From Embleya scabrispora DSM 41855 (lineage in GTDB: Bacteria; Actinomycetota; Actinomycetes; Streptomycetales; Streptomycetaceae): a stretch of 64,000 bases of DNA. Both the position numbers and the translations under genes were made by a program. The first letter of the stretch is position 1. Each line of letters opens with the position of its first letter. The stretch spans positions 231,288 through 295,287 of the forward strand of contig NZ_KB889561.1 of assembly GCF_000372745.1 (NCBI RefSeq). The letters run 5' to 3'. The notes below the pieces were generated by a model that did no database searches, was not told the DNA's origin, and saw only the letters and a program-made list of their open reading frames with translations. Positions 43,880 through 55,944 of the stretch are shown here, piece by piece.

Positions 43880-45724
43880 ATGAGCCCAGACCCCGCCGCC
43901 ACGCCAACGTCCGAGCGAACGTCCGCGTCCGCCGCGAGACCCGAGCGGGACCACACACGCACGGCGGAAGCGGAGGCCGACGCGTCCGCCTCGCCGGCAG
44001 GCGGCCCGCGCGCTCGATGGAACCGCTCGCTCGCCCCGGCGGCTGCCGTGCTGATCGGCGTCCTCGGATATCACGCGCGGTGGATATGCGACGACGCGTT
44101 GATCTTCACGCGCGCGGTGCGCGAGATCCTGGCCGGCAACGGGCCCGTCTCCAGCCCCGGCGAGCGCGCCGAGGCCTCCACGAGCACGCTGTGGCAGTGG
44201 TCGCTCGCACTGTTCGGGTTCGTCCTGCGTCGCAGCGACACCACGACCATCTCCTGGATGCTCGGCCTGTCCCTGACCTGCGCGGCCGTCGTGTTCGCGG
44301 TCGACGGCGCACGGCGGCTGCACACCGCGGCCGGCCGAGCCGAGAGCCTGTTGATCCCGTTCGGCATCCTGCTTCCGCTCGCCCTGCGGCCGATGTGGGA
44401 GTACGCGACATCCGGCCTGGAGACCGGCCTCAACATGTGCTGGACGGCCGGCTCGTGGTGGTTGCTGGTCCGGCTGCGCAGGGCCCGGTCGCGCCGCGCC
44501 GTGCTCGCCGCGGCGGCCATCGTGGGGCTCGGCCCGCTGGTACGTCCCGAGGCGGCGGCTGTCAGCGCGGTGTTCCTGGTCGCCCTGTGGCTCGTGGTGC
44601 GTCCCACGGTGCGCGGGACGCTCGTGGTCGCGGGCGTCGCGGCGGCTGTGCCGGTGGCGTATCAGATCTTCCGGATGGGCTACTACGGCATCGTGTTTCC
44701 GATGCCGGCGCTCACCAAGGGCGCCGACGGGTCGCTGTGGGACCGGGGTTGGGCGTACGTCACCGACTTCGCCGAACCGTACCGGCTGTGGTGGCCGCTG
44801 ATCGTGCTCGTGCTCGGCGCCGGATACGCGCTGCGCGGGCGGCGCGGGCGGCGCGAGGACACGGTGCTCGTACTGGCTCCCGTACTCGCCGCCACGATCC
44901 TGTTCGGCTATGTGGTCAAGGTCGGCGGCGACTACATGCATGCGCGCATGCTCGTGCCGATCCTGTTCCTGTTCCTTGTGCCGGTCGCGGTGGTGCCGCT
45001 GACCCGGGCCTTGGTGCTACCGGCCGTGGCGCTGGTCGTGTGGTCGGTGGTGTGCGGGATCTTCCTGCGCTACAGCCCCGTCACCGGTTCGACGGTCGGC
45101 GACGAACGCGCCTACTACGTGCGCTTCACCGGCTCGTCGCATCCCACCTCGGCCCGCGACTTCCTGCGCACGCATCCGCTGACCAGGGCCGCCGTGGAGG
45201 CCGAAGTCGCCTCCGGTCGACGGTCGTTGATCTACTACGGCCCGCGTCTGGAGGGTGACATCATCACGGTGCCGCTGCGCAAGGACATCCCGGCGCGAGT
45301 CGCGGTGATCGGCGTCTACCTGGGCACTGCGGGAGCGCTGTCGCCCGCGGACGTGCGGCTGGTGGACTACTGGGGGCTGGTCGATCCGATCGGGGCGCGG
45401 TTCGAGCTTCCGGTGACCAAGCCGGGGCATTCGAAACCGCTGAGCAACGCGTGGCTCCTGGCCGCCTACGCGGATCCGGCCGCGCCGGTGAATGCGTCCG
45501 GCAACTTCGCCCGGCCGGAGCCGGTCACCCCCGAACAGGTCACGGCCGCCCGACACGCGCTGGGGTGCGGTGATCTCGTCGAACTGGGCGCGTCCACCCG
45601 GGCGCCCATGTCGGTGGGCCGCTTCCTGGACAACATGAAGGGTTCCTGGCGCCGCACCCACATCACCATTCCGGCCGATCCCTTCGAGGCCGAGCGCAAG
45701 TTCTGCGGACGCAACACCCCCTGA
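43880..45724 (+). CDS. GT-C fold membrane glycosyltransferase (AftB/ZomB-like)
   Basis: A 614-residue polytopic membrane protein. After a disordered N-terminus (to about 45) there are around ten predicted membrane helices (LAPAAAVLIGVLGYHARWI, TISWMLGLSLTCAAVVFAVDG, LLIPFGILLPLALRP and others). The first extracytoplasmic loop carries the acidic pair in WICDDALIFTRAVREILAGNGPV, the signature of GT-C enzymes using polyprenyl-phosphate sugars. The C-terminal third is a soluble domain (about 400-614). Overall it resembles mycobacterial AftB-type arabinofuranosyltransferases and ZomB-type proteins. Streptomycetes lack mycolyl-arabinogalactan, so it more likely decorates a teichoic-type or other surface glycan. 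ATG 43880 follows AGGTGA. It ends at a shared terminator with katG. Confidence 0.7.
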   Translation: MSPDPAATPTSERTSASAARPERDHTRTAEAEADASASPAGGPRARWNRSLAPAAAVLIGVLGYHARWICDDALIFTRAVREILAGNGPVSSPGERAEASTSTLWQWSLALFGFVLRRSDTTTISWMLGLSLTCAAVVFAVDGARRLHTAAGRAESLLIPFGILLPLALRPMWEYATSGLETGLNMCWTAGSWWLLVRLRRARSRRAVLAAAAIVGLGPLVRPEAAAVSAVFLVALWLVVRPTVRGTLVVAGVAAAVPVAYQIFRMGYYGIVFPMPALTKGADGSLWDRGWAYVTDFAEPYRLWWPLIVLVLGAGYALRGRRGRREDTVLVLAPVLAATILFGYVVKVGGDYMHARMLVPILFLFLVPVAVVPLTRALVLPAVALVVWSVVCGIFLRYSPVTGSTVGDERAYYVRFTGSSHPTSARDFLRTHPLTRAAVEAEVASGRRSLIYYGPRLEGDIITVPLRKDIPARVAVIGVYLGTAGALSPADVRLVDYWGLVDPIGARFELPVTKPGHSKPLSNAWLLAAYADPAAPVNASGNFARPEPVTPEQVTAARHALGCGDLVELGASTRAPMSVGRFLDNMKGSWRRTHITIPADPFEAERKFCGRNTP

Positions 45725-45770
45725 CCCGAACCGGACCCAGGACGCCTGCCGAACCGGGTGGGGCCGGCGG

Positions 45771-45804
45771 CGTCCGGGTCGGCCCGTGCGGGCCGACCCG
45801 GACG
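45771..45804. terminator. Bidirectional hairpin terminator between the GT-C and katG genes
   Basis: Perfect 15-base stem CGTCCGGGTCGGCCC / GGGCCGACCCGGACG with a GTGC loop, 46 bases after one stop and six bases from the other. Confidence 0.85.
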
Positions 45805-45810
45805 TCGGAC

Positions 45811-48113
<2,303 letters not shown>

Positions 48114-48474
48114 CGGTGCAGCGGTGGGGCGCCGACCCCGGTCGGCGGCGACACGGCGTCCCCGGTCGAACCGGGCCGGGGCGCCGGCCGGTTCGAGACG
48201 GTGTGCGGGTCGCGCCGTCGGGAGCGGGTGGAGGGTCTCGCGTGCGGCTCGTCCAGGGGAAACGTGATCATGTTCGTCCCATACCCATAGCACGCCGGGG
48301 AGGCGATCGCCTCGACACCGAGGTGGTCACCGTCCGGAACGCTCCGGAACAGCGCGACGCGGGTGGCCGTCATCCGCAGGCCGGTACCGCGCGGCTTCTC
48401 GACGGTGGTGCCGTCACGTCTGCGTCTCCTGCCGTAGTGGAGTCTTCGCTGCCCCTTGGCTGCCGCCGGAACCG

Positions 48475-48502
48475 ATCCTACGATGGACAGAGTCCAAGTC
48501 AA
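48475..48502 (-). promoter_or_regulatory. Candidate katG promoter
   Basis: On the minus strand TTGACT (48502-48497), a 16-base spacer, and TAGGAT (48480-48475). Both elements are close to consensus. It would give katG a leader of about 425 bases. Confidence 0.55.
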
Positions 48503-48589
48503 GATGCTCGCCAATCCCGTACCCAACCGGAACCCGAACGTCCACCGGTAAACTTCGGCGCCCCACCGAGCCTGAATAGGTGAACCGAC

Positions 48590-49000
48590 ATGAGCGACCT
48601 GTTGGAGCGGCTGCGAGAACGCGGTTGGCGGATGACCTCCCAGCGGCGTGTCGTTGCGGAGGTCCTCGACGGCGACCACGTACATCTGACGGCCGACGAG
48701 GTACACGCCCGCGCGGCGCAGCGGCTGCCCGAGATCTCCCGGGCGACCGTCTACAACGCCCTGGGCGAGTTGGTCTCGCTCGGCGAGGTCAAGGAGGTCT
48801 CCACCGACGGCCGCGCCAAGCGCTACGACCCCAACGCCCACCGGCCGCATCAGCACCTGGTGTGTTCCGCCTGCGGAACCGTGCGCGACGTGCACCCGAC
48901 CGGCAACCCGCTGGCCGACCTCCCGCCGGACCAGCGCTTCGGCTTCACCATCTCCGAGGCCGAGGTCACCTACCGCGGCCTGTGCCCGTCCTGCGTGTAG
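48590..49000 (+). CDS. Fur-family regulator, PerR/CatR-like
   Basis: A 136-residue Fur-superfamily repressor. The winged helix-turn-helix is at residues 1-80 (LLERLRERGWRMTSQRRVVAEVLDGDHVHLTADEVHARAAQRLPEISRATVYNALGELVSLG). The dimerisation domain has the metal-binding HRPHQHLVCSACGTVRDV, and a second CxxC lies in YRGLCPSC at the C-terminus, forming the structural zinc site. Its divergent position to katG, as with actinobacterial CatR and FurA regulators of catalase genes, points to peroxide sensing by metal-catalysed oxidation. AGGTGA precedes the ATG. An iron- or zinc-sensing Fur/Zur role is less likely in this context. Confidence 0.88.
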   Translation: MSDLLERLRERGWRMTSQRRVVAEVLDGDHVHLTADEVHARAAQRLPEISRATVYNALGELVSLGEVKEVSTDGRAKRYDPNAHRPHQHLVCSACGTVRDVHPTGNPLADLPPDQRFGFTISEAEVTYRGLCPSCV

Positions 49001-49344
49001 CCACCCCGGGACGACAGGGCCGGCCCGTGCCATGCCCGTCCCCGGCGCGCGCGGGACGGCGATCGACCCGGCTGTGACCGGCGCACTTTTCCGGACGAGG
49101 ATGGTGCCTCAAAACGTCGGTGCCACGAAGTCCTCGATCGTGAGCCGGTGTGGGAAGGTGTCGAGCGGCTCCGGCGACTGGTCGAAGGTGACGCGGTCGA
49201 AGTTGTGGAAGCCGGCGAGCGCGGCACGATCACCGTGGGCGAGTGGACGGCGATTCGGCCGCGGGTGTCGAGAACGTGGCGGCGTCTCCGTCCCGGGGAC
49301 ACAGCGGCCACGAGCGGCCGCGCGACAGTGGAGGACGACGAGTC
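49001..49344. other. Intergenic region with a gene-end relic
   Basis: 344 bases between the Fur-family gene and the PNPOx-fold gene. The minus strand carries the coding-like fragment at 49109-49262. The promoter of the downstream gene must lie here; no other element is recognised. Confidence 0.45.
49109..49262 (-). pseudogene. C-terminal gene relic on the minus strand
   Basis: Reading leftward, a frame without a start gives AHGDRAALAGFHNFDRVTFD, continues QSPEPLDTFPHRLTIEDFVAPTF and ends at a TGA (49111-49109). Composition and codon third positions look like a genuine protein end. Upstream the frame decays into Arg/Pro-rich sequence. I cannot assign the family. I interpret it as what is left of a deleted gene. 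Confidence 0.35.
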
Positions 49345-49830
49345 ATGGACCCCGAGCAGATCGCACAGGAGCTGGCCGACGCCCACGAGCTGTTGAGCCA
49401 GGCGTCAATGGCGCGGCTGGCATACAACGGACCCGACGGGCGGCCACGCGTCATCCCGATCGGGATCTTCTGGACCGGCGACGAGATCGTCATGTCCACC
49501 GCGGCCACGGCGCCCAAGGTAAGGGCGCTGTCCGCCCGCCCCGAGGTCGCCCTGACCATCGACGCCGGCGACAGCCCCGGCTCGGCCAAGACACTGTCGG
49601 TGCGCGGCGTCGTGCACCTCACCATCGTCGACGGGGTGGTTCCGGAGTACCTCGCGGCCGCGCGGAAGAACTTCGACGCCGAGTACGCGGCCGAGTTCGA
49701 GCGGAACTGCCGGGCCATGTACGACCGGATGGCGCGTATCGCGGTCGAGCCGCAGTGGGCGCGGTTCTACGACTTCGGTGCCGGCCGAGTGCCGCGGTTC
49801 CTCGCCGAACTCGCCAAGAAGTCGAGCTGA
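49345..49830 (+). CDS. Pyridoxamine 5'-phosphate oxidase-fold protein (flavin or F420 binding)
   Basis: A 161-residue split-beta-barrel protein. Characteristic segments are the N-terminal helix IAQELADAHELLSQASMARLAYNGPDGRPRVIPIGIFWTGDEIVMSTAATAPKVRALSARPEVALTIDAG and the strand SAKTLSVRGVVHLTIVDG. Family members bind FMN or F420 and include small oxidoreductases and many proteins without assigned substrate; the strict PNPOx substrate residues are not evident. ATG 49345 has GGAGG ten bases upstream and fits the family start better than the longer frame. It stands alone before the UvrA-like gene. Confidence 0.82.
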   Translation: MDPEQIAQELADAHELLSQASMARLAYNGPDGRPRVIPIGIFWTGDEIVMSTAATAPKVRALSARPEVALTIDAGDSPGSAKTLSVRGVVHLTIVDGVVPEYLAAARKNFDAEYAAEFERNCRAMYDRMARIAVEPQWARFYDFGAGRVPRFLAELAKKSS

Positions 49831-50140
49831 CCGCGTCGCCACGCAGACTTCGAGCGCGTGAACCCCCGGTGCGGCTCGCTCGCCGGGCGGCATCGTGCTC
49901 ACGGGACACCGATCAGGAATCGAGAAGCGTGGCCGTCGGGTCGCGGCCGGCGCGGCGGTCGTGAACGGCGCCGCCGGTGACCACTGCCTCGACGGACGGC
50001 CCGCCCACCCCGGACCGCCTCCTCCGGCGTAGGCGCGTGAGGGCATCGGATGTAGCGTTCGAAGCCGATCGGATCGAGCCGGGCGACATCGGCGAAGGCC
50101 GCGAAGGCGGCCTCGCCCGAGGGACGGAGACACGACAGGC
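49831..50140. other. Intergenic region upstream of the UvrA-like gene
   Basis: 310 bases. A minus-strand stretch around 50020-50110 reads as SGEAAFAAFADVARLDPIGF with strong GC third-position bias but lacks a credible start or stop context, so it may be another small gene relic. The UvrA-like promoter should lie here; I could not define it. Confidence 0.35.
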
Positions 50141-52540
<2,400 letters not shown>

Positions 52541-52555
52541 CGGTCGGCGTCGGTC

Positions 52556-52593
52556 GGGTCCGGCCCCGAGACGATCGTCTCGGGGCCGGACCC
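52556..52593. terminator. Perfect 38-bp palindromic terminator after the UvrA-like gene
   Basis: A 19-base arm starting GGGTCCGGCCCCGAGACGA is followed directly by its exact complement, starting 16 bases after the stop. Confidence 0.8.
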
Positions 52594-52686
52594 GGCGGTC
52601 GGCGCCCGGCCGTGGAGTGGAGTCGAGCACCGGACCGGTCGGCAGGACCGCGGAGAGGTACCCGCGCGGCAGGGGATCATGGGCGC

Positions 52687-53130
52687 ATGCGTTCCGTTTC
52701 CGTTCCCGACACCGCCGCCTACCTCGCCGGGCAGTGGTCCGTCGACCGCGCCGTGGTCGACGAGCGCTCCAGCGCGCGGGGAACCTTCATCGGTACCGCG
52801 GTCTTCCGGCGAATCGGCGACGAGCTGCTCGAAGTGGAGTCCGGCGAGTTCGTCTGGGCCGGCATCGCCAACCGGGCGAGCCGCACCCACCGGCTGGTTC
52901 CGCGAGGCGACGGCACTGCCGACGTGCTCTTCGCCGACGGCAGGCCCTTCCACCATCTCGACCTGCGCACCGGCCACTGGAGCACCACGCACCCCTGCGC
53001 CGCCGACCGCTACGACGGGGAGTTCACCGTCGTGTCGCCCGACGAGTGGCATCTGCGGTGGTGGGTGGAAGGGCCGGCGAAGACTCAGCTGCTGACGTCC
53101 GTCTACCGACGCATCCACGCCACGCCCTGA
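52687..53130 (+). CDS. DUF6314 family protein
   Basis: A 147-residue protein of unknown function. It is beta-rich and matches the DUF6314 pattern: LAGQWSVDRAVVDERSSARGTFIGTAVFRRIGDELLEVESGEFVW, then RTHRLVPRGDGTADVLFADGRPFHHLDLRTG and the C-terminal WHLRWWVEGPAKTQLLTSVYRR. The fold is probably a lipocalin-like barrel binding a small ligand. ATG 52687 is the only sensible start. It follows the UvrA-like terminator, so it has its own promoter, and converges with the lasso cluster scar. Confidence 0.75.
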   Translation: MRSVSVPDTAAYLAGQWSVDRAVVDERSSARGTFIGTAVFRRIGDELLEVESGEFVWAGIANRASRTHRLVPRGDGTADVLFADGRPFHHLDLRTGHWSTTHPCAADRYDGEFTVVSPDEWHLRWWVEGPAKTQLLTSVYRRIHATP

Positions 53131-53192
53131 GCGACCCCCGCCCGGCACGGCCGGCCCTCGTGCCCGTCCGCCGTCGACGACGGACCGTGTGG

Positions 53193-53365
53193 CTACTCGG
53201 TACGCGAGAACCGACGCGTGGCCACCGCCAACGCCACCAGCGCCGCCGCCGCGAGGAAGGCCACCTCCAGCAGGACTGCCGGTACCGGCCCCTTCGTTGG
53301 TCGAGCAGCACGAGCCCGTCCGGTACCTCCGTGGCGGTGACGTCGGGGGCCGGGGTGATGGGCAT
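53193..53365 (-). pseudogene. Deletion scar joining a lasso RRE (B1) gene start to an ABC-2 permease end
   Basis: ATG 53365 lies 11 bases after the cyclase stop with AGGAGG before it. The first 30 codons read MPITPAPDVTATEV, then PDGLVLLDQRRGRYRQ, the opening of a PqqD-like RRE (lasso B1) protein. Around 53276 the similarity stops. One frame over, the remaining DNA reads VLLEVAFLAAAALVALAVAT then RRFSRTE and a TAG ending at 53193: a membrane helix with a basic tail as at the end of ABC-2 type permeases. The normal order A-C-B1-B2-D would place the B2 peptidase and ABC exporter exactly in the missing interval. A single deletion of several kilobases explains all of this; the permease assignment is inference. 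Confidence 0.7.
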
Positions 53366-53376
53366 CGGAAATCCTC

Positions 53377-55242
53377 CTATCGACGGGCGAGTTGCGACTC
53401 GGACGCTTCGACGGAACGCAGCCATCCCTCGCAGGCCAGGGTGTTCTCGAACGGAGCCGGTGGCGCGGTGTCCGGACTCGGTCCCAGCAGCGCGGCGCGC
53501 AGTGCGTCCGCGTCGACCAGTCCGAGTCGGGCCAGCCGCAGGTCGTCGCACAGTTCCGCGAGTCGGTGCCGGTTGTGTTCCACGCCCGCGTGGAACTCGG
53601 CGCTGAAGTCGCCCTTGCTGCGCCGCGCCAGGAGTTCGTCGGGTACCAGTCCGCGCAGGGCGGTGGTGAGGACCGGTTTGAAGCCGCCGCGCACCATGCG
53701 GTCCTCCAGTCGAACCGACAGGGCGGCCTCGACGACCCGATCGTCCAGGTAGGGCGCGGCCAGATCGATGCCGTACCGGGACAGGTTCCATCCCATCTCG
53801 CGGATCGCGGCCCCGCCGTGGAGGACACCCTCCAGGATCCGGTGGCCGGCCCGATCGGGGTGCAGCGGCCGCGGGTCGTGCGCCGCCGCGTCGAACAGCA
53901 GGCGGCGCACGGATGCGACGGCGCTCGGGGACACCCAGGCGGGCAGCCGCGGATCGGGCGCCCAGCCCATGAAGACCTGCGAGGGTGGCGGCGCGGCTGC
54001 GGTGATCCGCCGTGCGCCGGCGCGCAGGGCGTCGGCGAAGGAGGCGTTGTCGGTCAGGCCGCCGAGGGTGGGGAGCAGGTCCCAGCGGTTGAGCGCGCGG
54101 CAGCGGAGCAGCACCGGCAGACCCGTCAGGGGGCGCCTACGCGCAAGCGTGCGGAGGTGGGTGGGGGTGACGGAGAACAGTTCGTCGCCGCCGACGCCCA
54201 TCAGGTGCACCGTGGCACCGCGGGCTGCGGAGTCCCGTGCGACGTACTCCATCCGGGCCAGGTTCCGGCTCCACGGAAGCGGACCCTGCGAGCCACGCGG
54301 ATCGTCCGGGCGCCCGGCGCCGGCGCAGGCGCCGATGTGCTCGTTGTCGCCGTCGTACGTGCCGGCGTCCAGCCGGCCGGGGCCGTCGGCCGGCCCGCTG
54401 GAGCAGTGCAGTGCGGTGGGCAATAAGGCAGCCGCGCGTTCGGCCCACAGCGTGTCGTCGTTGGCGGGATCGAGGGGCTTCCAGTGGTGGGTGAGCAGTC
54501 TGCCCTCCTCGGCCGCGGCGACGAAGCACAGGCCGGTGGAGTCCAGTCCGCCGGACAGGTCGGCGCTGACCGTACGACCGCCCGCGGTCCGCACGGCGAC
54601 GGCGTCGCGGATCGCGGCGCGTACGGAGTCGGCCGCCTGCGGCAACGGGACTTCGGCCGCCGGCGCCTGCCACCAGGGCACGGTGCGAGGCGCGCCTTCG
54701 GTGTCGATTTCCAACCAGCAACCCGCGTCGAGTTGATCGACGCCGGTCCACACCGAGCGGGTACACAGGGGCCAGGGCGCCCCGGGGGCCAACAGGCGTA
54801 GTGCCAGGGCCTCTTCGTCCAGGTGCGCCCCGACGAGATCGGCCAGCCGACGCGGCCGGTCCGCCGCCACGGTGACTCCCGCGACCCGGGCGTGGAAGAT
54901 CTGTCGGGTGCCGGCCAGGGCGCCCTGTGCGCGGACGCGGCCGTCGATCGAGGCGAGCAGGTGGACGCTGCCCGGGAGGGTGCGGGCCAGTTCGTCCAGG
55001 TCGTGCAGGGACCGGGCGTGGGCCAGGATGCGGGTCGCGGCGGCGACGTCGAGCCGGGTGTGCCCGAACAGCACGAGGCGTCGGGTGCCGGCGACAACCG
55101 TGGTGACGTCCTCGTCCGACCAGTGCCCCACGAGCCACGGTCGGCCCGAGGCGTGCGCGACGCACCGCCACGGTGGTGGTCCGGCGTTCGGGACGGCGAT
55201 CGGGGCCGACACCGAGGCGTCCGGAAGGATCAGAAAATCCAT
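53377..55242 (-). CDS. Lasso peptide macrolactam-forming cyclase (asparagine-synthetase-like)
   Basis: A 621-residue ATP-dependent enzyme that would adenylate the side chain of core Asp9 and close the ring onto Gly1. The N-terminal glutaminase-like domain lacks the nucleophile Cys at position 2, as in other lasso cyclases. The synthetase domain has the PP-loop SGGLDS (230-235), GVGGDELF, and the C-terminal GGFKPVLTTALRGLVPDELLARRSKGDFSAEFHAG. GGGAGAAGG precedes ATG 55242. Leu273 is encoded by TTA (minus-strand codon at 54426-54424), suggesting bldA control. It lies 216 bases after the precursor gene and just before the truncated RRE gene. Because leader recognition (B1) and cleavage (B2) are missing here, the cyclase can only act if those functions come from elsewhere. 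Confidence 0.9.
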   Translation of the reverse strand: MDFLILPDASVSAPIAVPNAGPPPWRCVAHASGRPWLVGHWSDEDVTTVVAGTRRLVLFGHTRLDVAAATRILAHARSLHDLDELARTLPGSVHLLASIDGRVRAQGALAGTRQIFHARVAGVTVAADRPRRLADLVGAHLDEEALALRLLAPGAPWPLCTRSVWTGVDQLDAGCWLEIDTEGAPRTVPWWQAPAAEVPLPQAADSVRAAIRDAVAVRTAGGRTVSADLSGGLDSTGLCFVAAAEEGRLLTHHWKPLDPANDDTLWAERAAALLPTALHCSSGPADGPGRLDAGTYDGDNEHIGACAGAGRPDDPRGSQGPLPWSRNLARMEYVARDSAARGATVHLMGVGGDELFSVTPTHLRTLARRRPLTGLPVLLRCRALNRWDLLPTLGGLTDNASFADALRAGARRITAAAPPPSQVFMGWAPDPRLPAWVSPSAVASVRRLLFDAAAHDPRPLHPDRAGHRILEGVLHGGAAIREMGWNLSRYGIDLAAPYLDDRVVEAALSVRLEDRMVRGGFKPVLTTALRGLVPDELLARRSKGDFSAEFHAGVEHNRHRLAELCDDLRLARLGLVDADALRAALLGPSPDTAPPAPFENTLACEGWLRSVEASESQLARR

Positions 55243-55279
55243 GGCCTTCTCCCAGGCGTGGTGATCCGGGCGGGCCGGC

Positions 55280-55352
55280 CCGGGTGCGGGGTCCGGGTGC
55301 CGGGTCCGGGTGCGGGGTCCGGGTGCGGGGTCCGGGTGCGGGGTCCGGGTGC
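55280..55352. repeat. 13-bp tandem repeat between lasso precursor and cyclase
   Basis: CCGGGTGC recurs at 55280, 55293, 55306, 55319, 55332 and 55345, exactly 13 bases apart, with unit CCGGGTGCGGGGT. Six copies lie in the 216-base gap between precursor and cyclase, where a precursor-stabilising attenuating stem is often found. It may be a slippage-prone spacer. Confidence 0.85.
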
Positions 55353-55458
55353 GGTGGTCCCGGCGCGCTGTCCGCAGGGCGTACGGCGCCGGCTGGTGCG
55401 GAGGCGCACACGCAGCGCCTCCGCACCCGTTCCCCCGGCGACTTGCCGACAGCGAGGG

Positions 55459-55587
55459 TCAGCAGGCGAGCGGCGTCAGGCCGCCGAAGACGTCCTGCGG
55501 GCACCCCCACCAGAGGCCGAGGGTCAGTTCGGTGAAGTCGCCGACCTCGACCAGCGTCGGAGGCCCGTAGCTGTCGTCGTACGTCAT
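55459..55587 (-). CDS. Class III lasso peptide precursor (BI-32169-like core)
   Basis: A 42-residue precursor starting at ATG 55587 with GGAG six bases upstream. The leader (residues 1-23) carries the actinobacterial RRE recognition pattern Tyr7, Pro10, Leu12, Gly16, Phe18 and Thr22 (the penultimate-Thr rule). The predicted core, residues 24-42, is GLWWGCPQDVFGGLTPLAC. Gly1 and Asp9 would form a nine-membered-spacing macrolactam ring; Cys6 in the ring and Cys19 at the C-terminus would form the single disulfide of class III lasso peptides. BI-32169, the class prototype and a glucagon receptor antagonist, is GLPWGCPSDIPGWNTPWAC, identical at 11 of 19 positions including all these residues. It is too short for usual ORF calling. 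The cyclase is downstream. Confidence 0.93.
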   Translation of the reverse strand: MTYDDSYGPPTLVEVGDFTELTLGLWWGCPQDVFGGLTPLAC

Positions 55588-55936
55588 GATATTCTCCATC
55601 CCTTGCTGATCGCGGATGTCGCAAAAGGGAAGATGTCGACCGAATCGACATCCCTCCTGGTCCGGACCCCCGTCACGCTAGGCCGCCCCCGGTCCCGGGC
55701 ACCTGGGCTCCCGGTCCCGGTCGGGTCCCGCCCCGACCCGGGACACCCGACCACGGTGAGGGCCGGCGGATCGGAACCCGAACAGGCGTGCGGTCACGTC
55801 CTTTTGCGACCCGACGCACGCCGGCGGGGTTTGTCGGCCACAGGCGCCGTGCGGGCGCGGTGCTCTGCGCGGACGCGGCGCCATGGGCCGGACGCGGCGC
55901 CATGCCCGGAGCGCGGAGCCATGCGCGGGCGCGGCG
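55588..55936. other. Upstream region of the lasso cluster
   Basis: 349 bases between the lasso precursor and the SDR-like gene. It should hold the lasso promoter. The right part is made of 18-19-base imperfect repeats. No gene is seen. Confidence 0.5.
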
Positions 55937-55944
55937 CTACGCGC
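55871..55944. repeat. Imperfect 18-19-bp repeats at the end of the catabolic operon
   Basis: Four degenerate copies of a unit like GGACGCGGCGCCATGSSC start at 55871, 55890, 55908 and 55927. The last overlaps the stop of the SDR-like gene. Unknown role; local slippage is the simplest explanation. Confidence 0.45.

Noticed and set aside
43138-43962. 274-codon minus-strand frame over the 87-residue gene
   Set aside because: It is Arg-rich, lacks a ribosome binding site, and overlaps a perfect terminator and the GT-C gene start.
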